DNA from: an uncultured Ruminococcus sp. | GTDB lineage: Bacteria; Bacillota; Clostridia; Oscillospirales; Ruminococcaceae | NCBI GenBank assembly: GCA_947624255.1 | Contig: CANQJO010000011.1 | Location: 1 to 64,000, forward strand | Direction: 5' to 3' | Length of the DNA stretch: 64,000 nucleotides | Shown: one piece after another, positions 7,186-16,981 of the stretch | Position numbering within the stretch: the first letter of the stretch is position 1 | Layout of the letters: every line of letters starts with the position of its first letter | The notes under the pieces: model-generated | The model's input: only the letters and a program-made list of their open reading frames with translations | Told to the model about the DNA's origin: nothing | Database searches by the model: none | Translations under genes and position numbers: made by a program

Positions 7186-7784
7186 ATGAGACCTCCGAAG
7201 CTGCTGAGAATTTTCAGTCCTGTTTCGCCGCTTTTTTCCGGGTGGAACTGCGCTCCGAAAACAGTTTTTCCGTCGTATACGAGAGCAGGTACCCGTCCGC
7301 CGTACTCGCAGAATGCAGCAATATTCTCATCACCGCAATGTGCCTTGTACGAGTGAACAAAATACACATACTCCTCCATGCCGATGTTCTCCAAAAGCGG
7401 ACAATCATTAAGCTTTTCCAGCTTATTCCACCCCATGTGCGGAATTATCAGTCCGGGAGCGTCCATCTTTCGCACCTCACCGCTGATAAGTCCCAGTCCA
7501 TCGCACTCACCGAATTCATAGCTCTTGTCGAAGAGAAGCTGCATTCCCAGACATATTCCGAGAAACGGCTTTTTTGCGGCTTCATCACGGATAACATCAA
7601 CCAGTCCCCTGCTCCTGAGCATCTCCATAGCTGCCGGAAATGCTCCCACGCCGGGCAGGATCAATGCATCAGCCGAGCGTATGCTTTTCTCATCGGAGAC
7701 AAGCTCACAAGGGAGTTCAAGAAAATCAAGAGCATTTTTCAAGCTGAAAATATTCCCTGCACCATAGTCTATGATCGCTATCAT
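7179..7784 (-). CDS. hisH: Imidazole glycerol phosphate synthase glutaminase HisH
   Basis: HisH is the class I glutamine amidotransferase that supplies ammonia to HisF. The 201-residue protein has the nucleophile motif LGICLGMQLLF (Cys near residue 78) and the His/Glu pair in QFHPEKSG near the C-terminus. The oxyanion-strand region PGVGAFP near 45 is also normal. The ATG at 7784 has AAAGGGGG seven bases upstream and shares its A with the hisB TGA stop. A GTG at 7787 is possible but too close to the ribosome binding site. Confidence 0.95.
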   Translation of the reverse strand: MIAIIDYGAGNIFSLKNALDFLELPCELVSDEKSIRSADALILPGVGAFPAAMEMLRSRGLVDVIRDEAAKKPFLGICLGMQLLFDKSYEFGECDGLGLISGEVRKMDAPGLIIPHMGWNKLEKLNDCPLLENIGMEEYVYFVHSYKAHCGDENIAAFCEYGGRVPALVYDGKTVFGAQFHPEKSGETGLKILSSFGGLIW

Positions 7785-8377
7785 CACAGTACCCCCTTTG
7801 TTGAAAGCGTCGAACCATCGGAGTTGTACATAGATGCCTTTTTCAGCGCATGAGCTACCGCCTTGTAGACCGCCTCTGCCTTGTGGTGATCGTTGCTGCC
7901 GTAAAGAAGATTTATGTGGAGCGTCATTCCTGCGTTGAATGCAAACGCTCTGAAAAACTCCTCAGTCATGCAGAGATCATATCCGCCGCAGCCCTGGTTT
8001 GTGAACGGACAGTTGAACACAAGGAACGGTCGGTTGCTGAGATCGAGACTTGCCATGGCAAGAGCCTCGTCCATTGGAATGTAAGCTGTTCCGTAGCGGA
8101 CTATCCCCGATTTTGTACCGAGAGCCTGTCCGAGAGCCTGTCCGAGAGCGATGCCCGTATCCTCAATCGAATGATGACAGTCAACATGAAGATCGCCTGT
8201 CACCCGGACTGTCATGCTTATTCCGCTGTGAACGGAAAGAGCCGTCAGCATATGGTCAAAAAATCCTATTCCTGTAGAGATATCGGCATTTCCCAAGCCG
8301 TCAAGCATCACCGAGACGTAAATATCAGTCTCACGGGTATTGCGTGTTATCTCGCTTTTTCTGATAATTTCACTCAT
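7784..8377 (-). CDS. hisB: Imidazoleglycerol-phosphate dehydratase HisB
   Basis: This manganese enzyme dehydrates imidazole glycerol phosphate to imidazole acetol phosphate. The 197 residues correspond to the dehydratase only, with no N-terminal histidinol-phosphate phosphatase as in E. coli HisB. The two metal-binding repeats are visible: GFFDHML with CHHSIEDTGI, and NDHHKAEAVYKA. The start overlaps the end of hisC by eight bases. Since no phosphatase gene occurs in the operon, histidinol-phosphate dephosphorylation must be encoded elsewhere. Confidence 0.95.
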   Translation of the reverse strand: MSEIIRKSEITRNTRETDIYVSVMLDGLGNADISTGIGFFDHMLTALSVHSGISMTVRVTGDLHVDCHHSIEDTGIALGQALGQALGTKSGIVRYGTAYIPMDEALAMASLDLSNRPFLVFNCPFTNQGCGGYDLCMTEEFFRAFAFNAGMTLHINLLYGSNDHHKAEAVYKAVAHALKKASMYNSDGSTLSTKGVL

Positions 8378-9428
8378 TTAACAATTCCTCCAGAACTTTA
8401 TAAAGAGCCTCCATCTGACTGTCCGTACCTATGGTTATCCTCAGATATTCGCTTATCCGAGGCTTGTTCCACCGGCGCACATATATCCTGCGCTCTTTCA
8501 GCTTTCTGAAAATTTTTTCCGCCGGAACGCTTTCATGCTTTGCAAAAATAAAATTGCTCTTTGAATCTGGAAATTCAAATCCCAGAGCTTTCAGCCGTTT
8601 TTTGGCATCCTCTCTTGTAGCGACTATCCTGTTCACCGTCTCGCTGAAATAAGCCTTGTCTCTCACGGCTGCCGCTCCGCAGAGCTGTGCAGCAGCATTC
8701 ATGGTATAGGAATTTACCGAAAATTTCACGTCATTCATATATTTTATCAGCTTTTCGCTTCCCATTGCGAAGCCGATCCTCATGCCTGCCATAGATCTTG
8801 ACTTTGAGAACGTCTGCACCACAAGGAGGTTCTCGTACTTGTCGATCAGCGGCAGACAGCTCTCTCCGCCGAAATCAATATACGCTTCGTCAATAATGAC
8901 CACAGAGCCGGGATTCGACGCAGCGATATCTTCTATTACGGAGATGCTTTCAAGCACTCCCGTGGGAGCGTTAGGATTGGGAAAAATTATTCCGCCGTTT
9001 TTTGTTTTGTAGTCCTCCGGAACAATGCGGAAATCTCCGTCAAGAGGGCAGGTGCGGTAAGGAATACGATACACCTCCGCCCACACATCGTAAAAGGAGT
9101 ACGTCACATCGGGGAAAAGTATGGGAGTTTCAGAATTAAAAAACGTCATGAATGCCGTTGAAAGCACGTCATCTGAGCCGACTCCCACAAAGATCCGGGA
9201 CGGTTTCAAGTTGTAAGTCTCAGCTATCGCATTCACCAGTATTTCCGCATCAGGATCGGGATAAAGCCTCATGCGATCGTTTGTAAGCACAGCGATCGCC
9301 TCCTGCACCGACGGTGACGGCGGATAGGGATTCTCATTCGTGTTCAGCTTGATTATGTCCTTTTCCTTCGGCTGCTCTCCGGGAGTGTACGGCACTACCC
9401 TGCGAATATTTTTTTCCCAGTTCATCAT
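8370..9428 (-). CDS. hisC: Histidinol-phosphate aminotransferase HisC
   Basis: This PLP-dependent fold-type I transaminase converts imidazole acetol phosphate to histidinol phosphate with glutamate as donor. It has 352 residues, a normal length. Motifs seen are LNTNENPYPPSP near the N-terminus, FPNPNAPTG near 148, DEAYIDFGG near 180 (Asp and Tyr binding PLP), and the Schiff-base lysine in TFSKSRSMAGMRIG at about residue 209. Two adjacent ATG codons (9428, 9425) are possible starts, with AGGAG five or eight bases upstream. It lies 15 bases after hisD. Confidence 0.95.
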   Translation of the reverse strand: MMNWEKNIRRVVPYTPGEQPKEKDIIKLNTNENPYPPSPSVQEAIAVLTNDRMRLYPDPDAEILVNAIAETYNLKPSRIFVGVGSDDVLSTAFMTFFNSETPILFPDVTYSFYDVWAEVYRIPYRTCPLDGDFRIVPEDYKTKNGGIIFPNPNAPTGVLESISVIEDIAASNPGSVVIIDEAYIDFGGESCLPLIDKYENLLVVQTFSKSRSMAGMRIGFAMGSEKLIKYMNDVKFSVNSYTMNAAAQLCGAAAVRDKAYFSETVNRIVATREDAKKRLKALGFEFPDSKSNFIFAKHESVPAEKIFRKLKERRIYVRRWNKPRISEYLRITIGTDSQMEALYKVLEELLNE

Positions 9429-9443
9429 ATCAACTCCTGAAGA

Positions 9444-10733
9444 TCATTCTTCCTCAAATCTCACCTTGATAGCATTTGCGTGAGCCGTAAGCCCCTCTCT
9501 TTCAGCAATAAGAACAATGTCCTCCTTTGCCTCTCTGAGAGCCTCCTTGGTATAGTAAATATAGCTCGAACGCTTTGTGAAGCTTGCCACTCCCAAAGGG
9601 GAGAAAAATCTCGCCGTTCCGCTGGTAGGAAGCACATGATTCGGACCTGCATAATAATCTCCGAGCGGCTCGGAGGAATAGCTTCCTAAAAATACCGAAC
9701 CGGCATTGTCAAGGCTTCCGATAAGCTCCATCGGGTTTTCCATCAGCACTTCAAGATGCTCGGGTGCGATCTCATTGGCAAGCTCTACCGCTCTCTGACG
9801 GCTTTCAGCAATAATGACTGCACCGTAATCTTCAAGCGATCTCTCGATTATATTTTTGCGTGAGAGGTCGTTCTTTTGACGCTCTATCTCTGCGATAGTC
9901 TCATCAGCAACTCTCTCGCTTGTGGTTATCATCATCGCAGAGGCAAGAACATCGTGCTCTGCCTGCGACATAAGATCTGCCGCCGCAAATTTCGGTTCAG
10001 CAGTATCGTCTGCAATGACAAGTATCTCGCTCGGTCCTGCGATCATGTCGATATCAACAACGCCGTAAAGGAGCTTTTTCGCCGTTGCAACATATATATT
10101 TCCCGGACCTACGATCTTGTCGCATTTCGGGATACTCTCCGTTCCGTATGCAAGTGCCGCTACAGCCTGCGCTCCGCCCGACAGAAAAACTCTGTCAACG
10201 CCGCATATCGCCGCTGCTACAAGGATATCCTTATTCGGCGTTCCGTCTTTCAGAGGAGGAGTTACCATGATTATTTCCTTAACTCCCGCAATTTTTGCCG
10301 GGATAGCATTCATCAGCACGCTGGAGGGATATGCCGCTGTGCCTCCGGGAACATACAATCCCACACGTTCAAGCCCTCTTATGCGCTGTCCTAAAATAAC
10401 GCCGTTTTCTTTTGGATCAATGAAACTCCTCTCCACCTGCTTATTGTGGAATGAAGCGATGTTCTCCTGAGCGTTGAGCATAGCATTCACGAAGTCCGTA
10501 TCAGCCTCGGTAAGCGCATCGTTGATAACATCTCTCGGCACTTCATAATACTTGGGAAGGCTGCCGTCAAATTTCAGTGTATAGTTTTTTACAGCCTCAT
10601 CGCCGTTTTCACGCACATCGTCAATAATGCCGTTTACGACTTCTTCGACCTTTTTGTTTGTCTCACCGCTTCTTTTTTTCAGCTCTTTGAGAAATTTCTT
10701 TTCATCAGTGCCGTTTGCATATATTTTTTTCAT
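9444..10733 (-). CDS. hisD: Histidinol dehydrogenase HisD
   Basis: HisD oxidises histidinol to histidine in two NAD-dependent steps with a zinc ion. The 429-residue length is typical. Characteristic segments are PGGTAAYPSSVLMN near 133, KIVGPGNIYVATAKK near 215, DMIAGPSEILVIAD near 238, and the zinc-ligand region LMSQAEHD near 262. The C-terminal segment GPNHVLPTSGTARF is also present. The ATG overlaps the last base of the hisG stop codon. Confidence 0.96.
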   Translation of the reverse strand: MKKIYANGTDEKKFLKELKKRSGETNKKVEEVVNGIIDDVRENGDEAVKNYTLKFDGSLPKYYEVPRDVINDALTEADTDFVNAMLNAQENIASFHNKQVERSFIDPKENGVILGQRIRGLERVGLYVPGGTAAYPSSVLMNAIPAKIAGVKEIIMVTPPLKDGTPNKDILVAAAICGVDRVFLSGGAQAVAALAYGTESIPKCDKIVGPGNIYVATAKKLLYGVVDIDMIAGPSEILVIADDTAEPKFAAADLMSQAEHDVLASAMMITTSERVADETIAEIERQKNDLSRKNIIERSLEDYGAVIIAESRQRAVELANEIAPEHLEVLMENPMELIGSLDNAGSVFLGSYSSEPLGDYYAGPNHVLPTSGTARFFSPLGVASFTKRSSYIYYTKEALREAKEDIVLIAEREGLTAHANAIKVRFEEE

Positions 10734-11362
10734 TATATATTCTCCTCTATCAGGCGTATAAGTCTCTCTATTTCAGCATGGCGCATTTTCAGACTTACCG
10801 TATTTGCTATCAGTCTTGCGGATATCGGAGATACGTCCTCGATGACCTCAAGTCCGTTCTCTCTGAGAGTTGTGCCTGTTTCCACGATATCGACTATGCC
10901 GTCAGCAAGCTCAAGCAGCGGAGCAAGCTCTACCGAACCCTCTATCTTGATGATCTCGGTATCCATGCCTTTTTTCTCAAAGAAGCGGCGTGCCACATTC
11001 GGATATTTCGTGGCGATCGTCTTGATACCGTATCCGCTGTAGAAATCGCTCCCCTTTTTTGCTGCAAGAGCAAATTTACATCTGCCGAATCCGAGATCGA
11101 CCAACTCGTAGAATTTTCCGCCCATTTCCTTAATGGTATCCTTGCCGACAACTCCCAGATCACAGACACCGTGCTCAACATAGGTGATAACGTCATTCGC
11201 CTTTGCAAGAACGACCTCCATGCCTGCATCGGGGACAGGGAGGATAAGCTTTCTCCCCTTTTCTCTTACTGCTGTGCAGTCAAATCCCAGCTTTTCAAGA
11301 AGACCGACTGTATCCTTTTCAAGTCTGCCCTTTGTGAGAGCCATTCTTATAGGTCTTGTCAT
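10733..11362 (-). CDS. hisG: ATP phosphoribosyltransferase, short form HisG
   Basis: HisG joins ATP and PRPP, the committed step of histidine synthesis. At 209 residues this is the short form, which lacks the regulatory C-terminal domain and works as a complex with HisZ, encoded immediately upstream. The motifs IRMALTKGRLEK at the start and DGIVDIVETGTTLRENGLEV near 150-170 (PRPP loop) are visible. Feedback inhibition by histidine would act through HisZ. Confidence 0.95.
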   Translation of the reverse strand: MTRPIRMALTKGRLEKDTVGLLEKLGFDCTAVREKGRKLILPVPDAGMEVVLAKANDVITYVEHGVCDLGVVGKDTIKEMGGKFYELVDLGFGRCKFALAAKKGSDFYSGYGIKTIATKYPNVARRFFEKKGMDTEIIKIEGSVELAPLLELADGIVDIVETGTTLRENGLEVIEDVSPISARLIANTVSLKMRHAEIERLIRLIEENI

Positions 11363-12552
11363 TATTCTTCCTCCTTGCTGCTGCCGTCAATAACAACTAC
11401 TTTTGGGATCTTTTTCTCGATAGCATATTCTCTTGCCGATTCAAGATCGTCAAACAGTGCATTTTCCACAGTAAGTCCCTGCTCCCGAAGATCGGCGGCT
11501 GCTTTTATCGCCTCAGCCTCGAATCCCGGTTCGGCATAAACAACGGCATCTGTTACAGGAGGTGCCGGAAGTATGCCGTTTTTTTCTATTGCCTTTGCAA
11601 TGCCGTTTACATTGACCGCAAATCCGACTGCCGGAACATCATACCCGAACTCTGAGATGAGCTTATCATACCGTCCGCCTGAGATGACCTCCTCGCCGTG
11701 TCCCTGAAGATATCCCTTGATGATGATACCGGTGTAGTAATCGGTCTTGTTGACAAGTCCCAGATCAACGGTAATGCTGCCGTTTCCGCATATCTCAGAG
11801 GCATCGCAGTATATCTCACGAAGCTCATTCAGAAGCCGCCTGATGCTCTCGTCAGGCATTATTTTCTCTGCCTTCTCAAAAACCTCCTCACCGCCGAAAA
11901 GTCCCGGCAGCTTTTTCAGTGCATTCGTTACGGAGTCTTCTCCGAGTGAATCAAGGATATCGTTCAGTGCCGGGAAATTCTTTGTCTCGATAAGGCGGCG
12001 TATCTTCTCTTTGACATTATCGGCGACATCAAGTCTCTCCACAAGCTCCTTGAAGATACCGATATGACCGATCTCAAGTGAATACTCCATGCCGAACTCC
12101 CTGAGAGAGTCAGCCGCTGTGGAGATCACCTCCAGATCAGCTATTTTAAGCTGTGAACCGATAAGCTCGATACCTGTCTGAACGATCTCATCGCTCCTGC
12201 CTTTTAATGTCGGCTCGGTACGGTAGACCGTCTGATTGTAACATAATCTCAGCGGCAGTACAGCATCTTTTAACCTTGTTGCGACGACTCTTGCGATAGG
12301 CATCGTCGAATCAGGGCGCATTACAAGAAGTCTGCCCTTGCTGTCTGTGAGCTTGTACATATTCTCCTGCGGAAAATAAGAAGAATTCAGATTGAAAACA
12401 TCGAAAAATTCAAGTCCGGGAGTTATCATCTCGCAGTATCCTCTGCTTTTGAAAAGCCGGGAAAGCTTTTCCTCGATGCTGCGGCGAATAGTACATTCTC
12501 CGAAAAGCAGATCCTTTGTGCCCTCCGGAGTGATGAGGTCATAATTTTGCAT
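11362..12552 (-). CDS. hisZ: ATP phosphoribosyltransferase regulatory subunit HisZ
   Basis: HisZ is a catalytically inactive histidyl-tRNA synthetase paralogue that binds the short HisG and makes it sensitive to histidine. The 396-residue protein starts like its family with LITPEGTKDLLF. It keeps class II synthetase features such as LLVMRPDSTMPIARV and the region RTEPTLKGRSDEIVQ, but is shorter than HisS. ATG 12552 has GGAGG seven bases upstream; the longer frame from 12594 would extend over the leader. It is the first gene of the operon, about 85 bases behind the promoter. Confidence 0.93.
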   Translation of the reverse strand: MQNYDLITPEGTKDLLFGECTIRRSIEEKLSRLFKSRGYCEMITPGLEFFDVFNLNSSYFPQENMYKLTDSKGRLLVMRPDSTMPIARVVATRLKDAVLPLRLCYNQTVYRTEPTLKGRSDEIVQTGIELIGSQLKIADLEVISTAADSLREFGMEYSLEIGHIGIFKELVERLDVADNVKEKIRRLIETKNFPALNDILDSLGEDSVTNALKKLPGLFGGEEVFEKAEKIMPDESIRRLLNELREIYCDASEICGNGSITVDLGLVNKTDYYTGIIIKGYLQGHGEEVISGGRYDKLISEFGYDVPAVGFAVNVNGIAKAIEKNGILPAPPVTDAVVYAEPGFEAEAIKAAADLREQGLTVENALFDDLESAREYAIEKKIPKVVVIDGSSKEEE

Positions 12553-12622
12553 ATAAAATCCTCCATAATCTGCAAGATCTGTGATCTGCGGCACTGACAG
12601 AGTCCCATGCGCCGCTTACACT

Positions 12623-12634
12623 TTAGCGTGCTAA
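12623..12634. promoter_or_regulatory. Operator-like inverted repeat at his promoter
   Basis: TTAGC and GCTAA are separated by two bases. The site lies a few bases downstream of the -10 box, overlapping the predicted transcription start of the histidine operon. That is a classic repressor position. A TrpR-family (YerC/HisR-like) or amino-acid-responsive repressor is a reasonable guess, but nothing in the window identifies it. No T-box is visible in the short leader. Confidence 0.45.
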
Positions 12635-12643
12635 CATGGTAAT

Positions 12644-12672
12644 ATGATAGCATACTAATTCAAAAAAGTCAA
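12644..12672 (-). promoter_or_regulatory. Histidine operon promoter
   Basis: On the minus strand TTGACT (12672-12667) and TATCAT (12649-12644) are spaced by 17 bases. The predicted start is near 12637. It overlaps the end of the polC gene region only in the last bases before the polC stop. Confidence 0.75.
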
Positions 12673-12673
12673 G

Positions 12674-15600
12674 TCAGAACAGCGAAAGCTGTGCAGAATC
12701 AGGTAAATCACCAAAAGCCCCTATACTTTTAAGCATATCTATTGTAGTTTTTGACACACTGCACTGCTCCTGAAATTCTTCGACTGATATAAATCCTCCG
12801 TCCTGTGCAGTCCTGTAGATCTCCTTTGCTGCCGCAGCTCCTACGCCTGCCAATGCCGAAAACGGTATACGCAGACTGCCGTTCTCAACGAGATATTCCG
12901 TAGCATGAGACTTGGAAATATCAATAGGCAGAAATCCGTACCCTCGGCTCATCATCTCGTTGGTTATAAGGAGAATATCGTACAGATCCGATTCCTTTTT
13001 GGTACGTTCATTGCCCTTTTCAATAAGCTCCTCGATCTTTTTGCGCACCGCCGACTTGCCGCTGACAGCAAGCTCAGCATCAAAATCCTCGCCACGAACG
13101 GAGAAATACGTTGCGTAATACTCCAGCGGCATATGCAGCTTGAACCAGCCGAGTTTGATCGCTGCGATAACGTATGCCGCTGCGTGTGCCTTCGGGAACA
13201 TATATTTTATTTTCAGACAGCTCTCGATATACCATTCGGGAACATTATGCTCTTTCAGCATCTCTATCAGCTCAGGCGTGAACATCTTCGGTGCTTTTCC
13301 CTTTCGTGTCCACTCCATAATGTTGAACGCCTGCTTAGGCTCAACACCTTTATACAGCAGATATGTCATGATACTGTCACGTGTTCCGATAACCTCTGAA
13401 ATAGTGCATATTTTGTTGTCGATGAGATCCTTTGCATTGCCGAGCCATACGTCAGTACCGTGAGAAAGTCCCGATATCTGCAAGAAATCGCTGAATTTCG
13501 TGGGCTTTGCGTCAAGGAGCATCTGTATGGTGAAGCCCGTTCCCATTTCCGGAATACCGAGACTTCCCGTCCGGCAATAGATCTCCTCGGGCGTTACGCC
13601 GAGGACTTCGCAGTCGGTACACATTCTGATAACGTCCGGGTCAGAGGTGGGTATCTCCTTGATCTTCTTTCCCGTGAGATCTTCAAGATGCTTGTAAAGT
13701 GTCGGAACAACGTGACCAAGCTCGTCCAGTTTGAGTATTGTGTCATGCAGTGAATTGAATGTGAAATGTGTTGTGATTATCTCAGAATCGGGAGAATCTG
13801 CCGGGTGCTGAACAGGCGTGAAATCATACACGTCATAGTCAGACGGAACGACCACCATTCCTCCGGGGTGCTGTCCCGTAGTACGCTTGATACCGGTACA
13901 TCCCGCAGCAAGGCGGTTCATCTCCGCATTATTCAGCGTTATTCCTTTCTCCTCGCAGTATTTCTTGACATAACCGTATGCCGTTTTTTCAGCGACTACC
14001 GAGATCGTTCCCGCCTTGAAAACATTGGTGATGCCGAAGAGTTTCTCCGTATAGCGATGTGCGTAGAATTGGTATTCATCGGAGAAGTTAAGGTCAATAT
14101 CGGGAGCTTTGTCGCCGTCAAATCCGAGGAACGTCTCAAAGGGAATATCGTGACCGTCACGGTTCATATCAGTTCCGCATTCGGGACATTTCTTCGGCGG
14201 AAGATCAAATCCCGAGCCGTATACACCGTCAGTGAGGAATTCGCTGTGCTTGCATTGCGGACAAACGTAATGCGGCATAAGAGGATTTACCTCCGAGATG
14301 CCTGCCATGCTCGCAACGAATGATGAGCCTACCGAGCCTCGTGAGCCTACAAGATAACCGTTTTCTTCGGAATTCCATACGAGTTTCTGAGCAATTATGT
14401 ACAGCACCGAAAATCCATGCTTGATGATCGACGAAAGCTCTCTGTCAAGGCGTTTTTCCACGATATCCGGAAGCGGATCGCCGTAGATCTCATGCGCACG
14501 GTCATGAGTGATCTTGACCAGTTCCTCCTCTGCTCCTTCAATGTTGGGAGTAAATGTTCCCTTCGGTATCGGACGAACGTGCTCGATCATATCAGCGATC
14601 ATATTCGTATTGGTGATAACGACCTCCTTTGCCTTATCAGCTCCGAGATACTCAAATTCGGCAAGCATCTCTTCGGTCGTGCGGAAATACAGCGGTGCCT
14701 GCTCCTCGGCATCACTATAGCCCATATTCGCCGTGATAATTTTCCGGTAGACAGCATCTTTCGGATCCATGAAATGCACATCGCAGGTAGCGCATACCGG
14801 TATACCCAGTTTTTCTCCGAGAGCAACGATGTGTCTGTTGTACTCTCTGAGCTCCTCATCGTTTTCAGCCGTACCCTCTCTCACCATGAACCGATTATTG
14901 CAGATCGGCTGTATCTCAAGATAATCGTAGAATTTTGCCAGCTCCTCCAGTTTCTCCTCCGGCTGCCTGTTCACCATTGCCTGAAACAGCTCTCCGGCTT
15001 CGCAGGCACTTCCGAAAATAAGTCCCTCACGATACTTGTTCAGCACAGATTTAGGTATCAGCGGCTTTTTATAAAAATACTCCAGATTGCTTATGGAAAC
15101 GAGCCTGTAGAGATTTTTCAGTCCTGCCTGATTCCGCACAAGTATTATCTGGTGGTATGTCTTCATTTTTTTCTTGTCGATATTATCTACTGCGAGATTT
15201 ATTTCCTCCAGCTTAGTAATACCTCTTTCGGAGATGATCTGCTCCACCAGCTTGATATAGATCTTCGCCAGCATGAGAGCATCGTCCGAGGCATGATGAT
15301 GATCGAATTTTCCGAGTTTCAGTATCTTCGCCACATAATTCAGCTTGTGACGTCCAAGCTCCGGAAGCATTGCCTGACACAAAACAAGTGTATCCAGCCG
15401 GTTATAGGAGAATTCCACCCCTTGACGCTCGCAGGCATCGCTGATGAAATTCGTATCAAATGTTGCGTTGTGAGCTATAAGAACGGGCTTATCACCGCAG
15501 AATTCCTTGAATTTCAGCAGAGCCTCTTTTTCACTCGGAGCATTCTTCACGTCTTCATCACTGATGCCCGTCAGCTCTGTTATTTTCTCAGGGATATGCC

Positions 15601-16981
15601 TGCCCGGATTTACTTTTATGTTGAAAGTATCCGCTATCCGGAGATTTTTCAGTCTCACCGCACCTATCTCGGTAAGGCGGTCATTTCTGTAGTTAAGACC
15701 GGTAGTCTCAACGTCAAAAACGATCACCTCATCATTGATGCTCCTGCTGTCGGGATATTTCAGTATCTTCGGCACATCAATATCGTTGATGACATATGCC
15801 TCACAGCCGTAAATGACCTTGAAGTCCTTGGGCATATTATACATTGCATCCGGGAATGCCTGTACCGCTCCGTGGTCTGTTACAGCCATTGCCTGATGTC
15901 CCCACTGTGCCGCACGGTTTATCAGAGTCACCACGTCCGTAACGCCGTCCATTGCGGACATATTCGTATGGCAGTGAAGCTCAACACGCTTTTCGGGATA
16001 GCTGTCCATTTTGGGGATACGCTTTACCTTAATGACAGAATCCGCCATTATTACAATATCCCTTGCATATTGGTCATAGTTCACCTTTCCTTGAACAAGG
16101 AGTGCTGTGCCGTTTTTTATGCTGTCTATGCCCATTTTCTTGATGTCATCATTTCCGGCGAATATCTTGATTTTCAGCGAACCGCTGTAGTCGGTTATAT
16201 CGAAATTGCAGACAGTCTTGTTATTTTTCAGCTCCTTTATGTCGATGCTGAATACATCGCCCACAACAACGAGTTTCTCACCCTGTCTTTGGACAGCATC
16301 ACTGATCTGTACCGGCTTTTCACGTATGGCACGTCCCTTGATTATCTCTGCCGAATCGGGATCAAAACCTACATCGAGCGATCCTGCGTCTACCGGAACA
16401 GAGGATACCTCCGGCTGAGCTTCCGGCTCTTCCCGTATAAGCTGAGCACTGTGATCCGGTATGGCAGAGGCAGCCTCCTCGACCATTTTGTCATATTCAT
16501 CACGGCTTACAGAAGTCTCACCTTCAAGAGAGACATCTATATTTTTTCCGAACATCTCCGAAATAAGCCGTGACAGACTGCCGCAGAGATCCGCCTTGTC
16601 AAGAATATCCTTTCCTCCGTGGACTATGCGTATATTCATTCTGCCGCCGTCAAGAGTGACCTGCGCATCATCAAGGAATCCGTTCACCGCAGAGATATCT
16701 CTCCTTAAATGGGTCAACAGCATACCGAAGCACTCTATGCTGAACAGACTCTCCGGATAGCGGCATTTCAGCCTTACAAGATCAGCAGTAAGCAAAGCCT
16801 CGACCGTCTTTTCAAATGCAAAAACCTCCTCCGGCGGAACAAGACTGTCAAATTCCGCACGGATAGTGAAATTCTTTCTGTTTTCCGAATATGTAAGATT
16901 GTAGAGCCTTCCCGAACCGATGCTCTCAGAGATCTCAGCTCCCGTACCGGAGAAGAATTCGCTAAGTTTCATTTTTGTCAC
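12674..16981 (-). CDS. polC: DNA polymerase III PolC
   Basis: PolC is the replicative polymerase alpha subunit of low-GC Gram-positives, with its own proofreading exonuclease. At 1435 residues the length is normal. Domain order: N-terminal domain (1-220), OB fold (230-320), PHP domain starting at HCHTNMSAMDG (about 335) and interrupted by the DEDD exonuclease starting VFDVETTGLN (about 421), then the polymerase. The zinc cysteines CPQC and CPECG (about 930-960) and the catalytic region GDKAPDIDLNFS (about 985) are visible. The GTG at 16981 overlaps the ispG stop as GTGA and has GAGGTGG seven bases upstream; an ATG three codons later is possible. Confidence 0.96.
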   Translation of the reverse strand: MTKMKLSEFFSGTGAEISESIGSGRLYNLTYSENRKNFTIRAEFDSLVPPEEVFAFEKTVEALLTADLVRLKCRYPESLFSIECFGMLLTHLRRDISAVNGFLDDAQVTLDGGRMNIRIVHGGKDILDKADLCGSLSRLISEMFGKNIDVSLEGETSVSRDEYDKMVEEAASAIPDHSAQLIREEPEAQPEVSSVPVDAGSLDVGFDPDSAEIIKGRAIREKPVQISDAVQRQGEKLVVVGDVFSIDIKELKNNKTVCNFDITDYSGSLKIKIFAGNDDIKKMGIDSIKNGTALLVQGKVNYDQYARDIVIMADSVIKVKRIPKMDSYPEKRVELHCHTNMSAMDGVTDVVTLINRAAQWGHQAMAVTDHGAVQAFPDAMYNMPKDFKVIYGCEAYVINDIDVPKILKYPDSRSINDEVIVFDVETTGLNYRNDRLTEIGAVRLKNLRIADTFNIKVNPGRHIPEKITELTGISDEDVKNAPSEKEALLKFKEFCGDKPVLIAHNATFDTNFISDACERQGVEFSYNRLDTLVLCQAMLPELGRHKLNYVAKILKLGKFDHHHASDDALMLAKIYIKLVEQIISERGITKLEEINLAVDNIDKKKMKTYHQIILVRNQAGLKNLYRLVSISNLEYFYKKPLIPKSVLNKYREGLIFGSACEAGELFQAMVNRQPEEKLEELAKFYDYLEIQPICNNRFMVREGTAENDEELREYNRHIVALGEKLGIPVCATCDVHFMDPKDAVYRKIITANMGYSDAEEQAPLYFRTTEEMLAEFEYLGADKAKEVVITNTNMIADMIEHVRPIPKGTFTPNIEGAEEELVKITHDRAHEIYGDPLPDIVEKRLDRELSSIIKHGFSVLYIIAQKLVWNSEENGYLVGSRGSVGSSFVASMAGISEVNPLMPHYVCPQCKHSEFLTDGVYGSGFDLPPKKCPECGTDMNRDGHDIPFETFLGFDGDKAPDIDLNFSDEYQFYAHRYTEKLFGITNVFKAGTISVVAEKTAYGYVKKYCEEKGITLNNAEMNRLAAGCTGIKRTTGQHPGGMVVVPSDYDVYDFTPVQHPADSPDSEIITTHFTFNSLHDTILKLDELGHVVPTLYKHLEDLTGKKIKEIPTSDPDVIRMCTDCEVLGVTPEEIYCRTGSLGIPEMGTGFTIQMLLDAKPTKFSDFLQISGLSHGTDVWLGNAKDLIDNKICTISEVIGTRDSIMTYLLYKGVEPKQAFNIMEWTRKGKAPKMFTPELIEMLKEHNVPEWYIESCLKIKYMFPKAHAAAYVIAAIKLGWFKLHMPLEYYATYFSVRGEDFDAELAVSGKSAVRKKIEELIEKGNERTKKESDLYDILLITNEMMSRGYGFLPIDISKSHATEYLVENGSLRIPFSALAGVGAAAAKEIYRTAQDGGFISVEEFQEQCSVSKTTIDMLKSIGAFGDLPDSAQLSLF

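Noticed and set aside
8119-8155. 12-base tandem repeat inside hisB (GQALGQALG)
   Set aside because: The protein length and alignment to the family show no insertion; it is a chance similarity of neighbouring codons.
14417-16573. 718-residue plus-strand open frame
   Set aside because: It lies wholly antisense to polC, has no family signature, and polC is intact with all motifs. It is a shadow of biased codon use.
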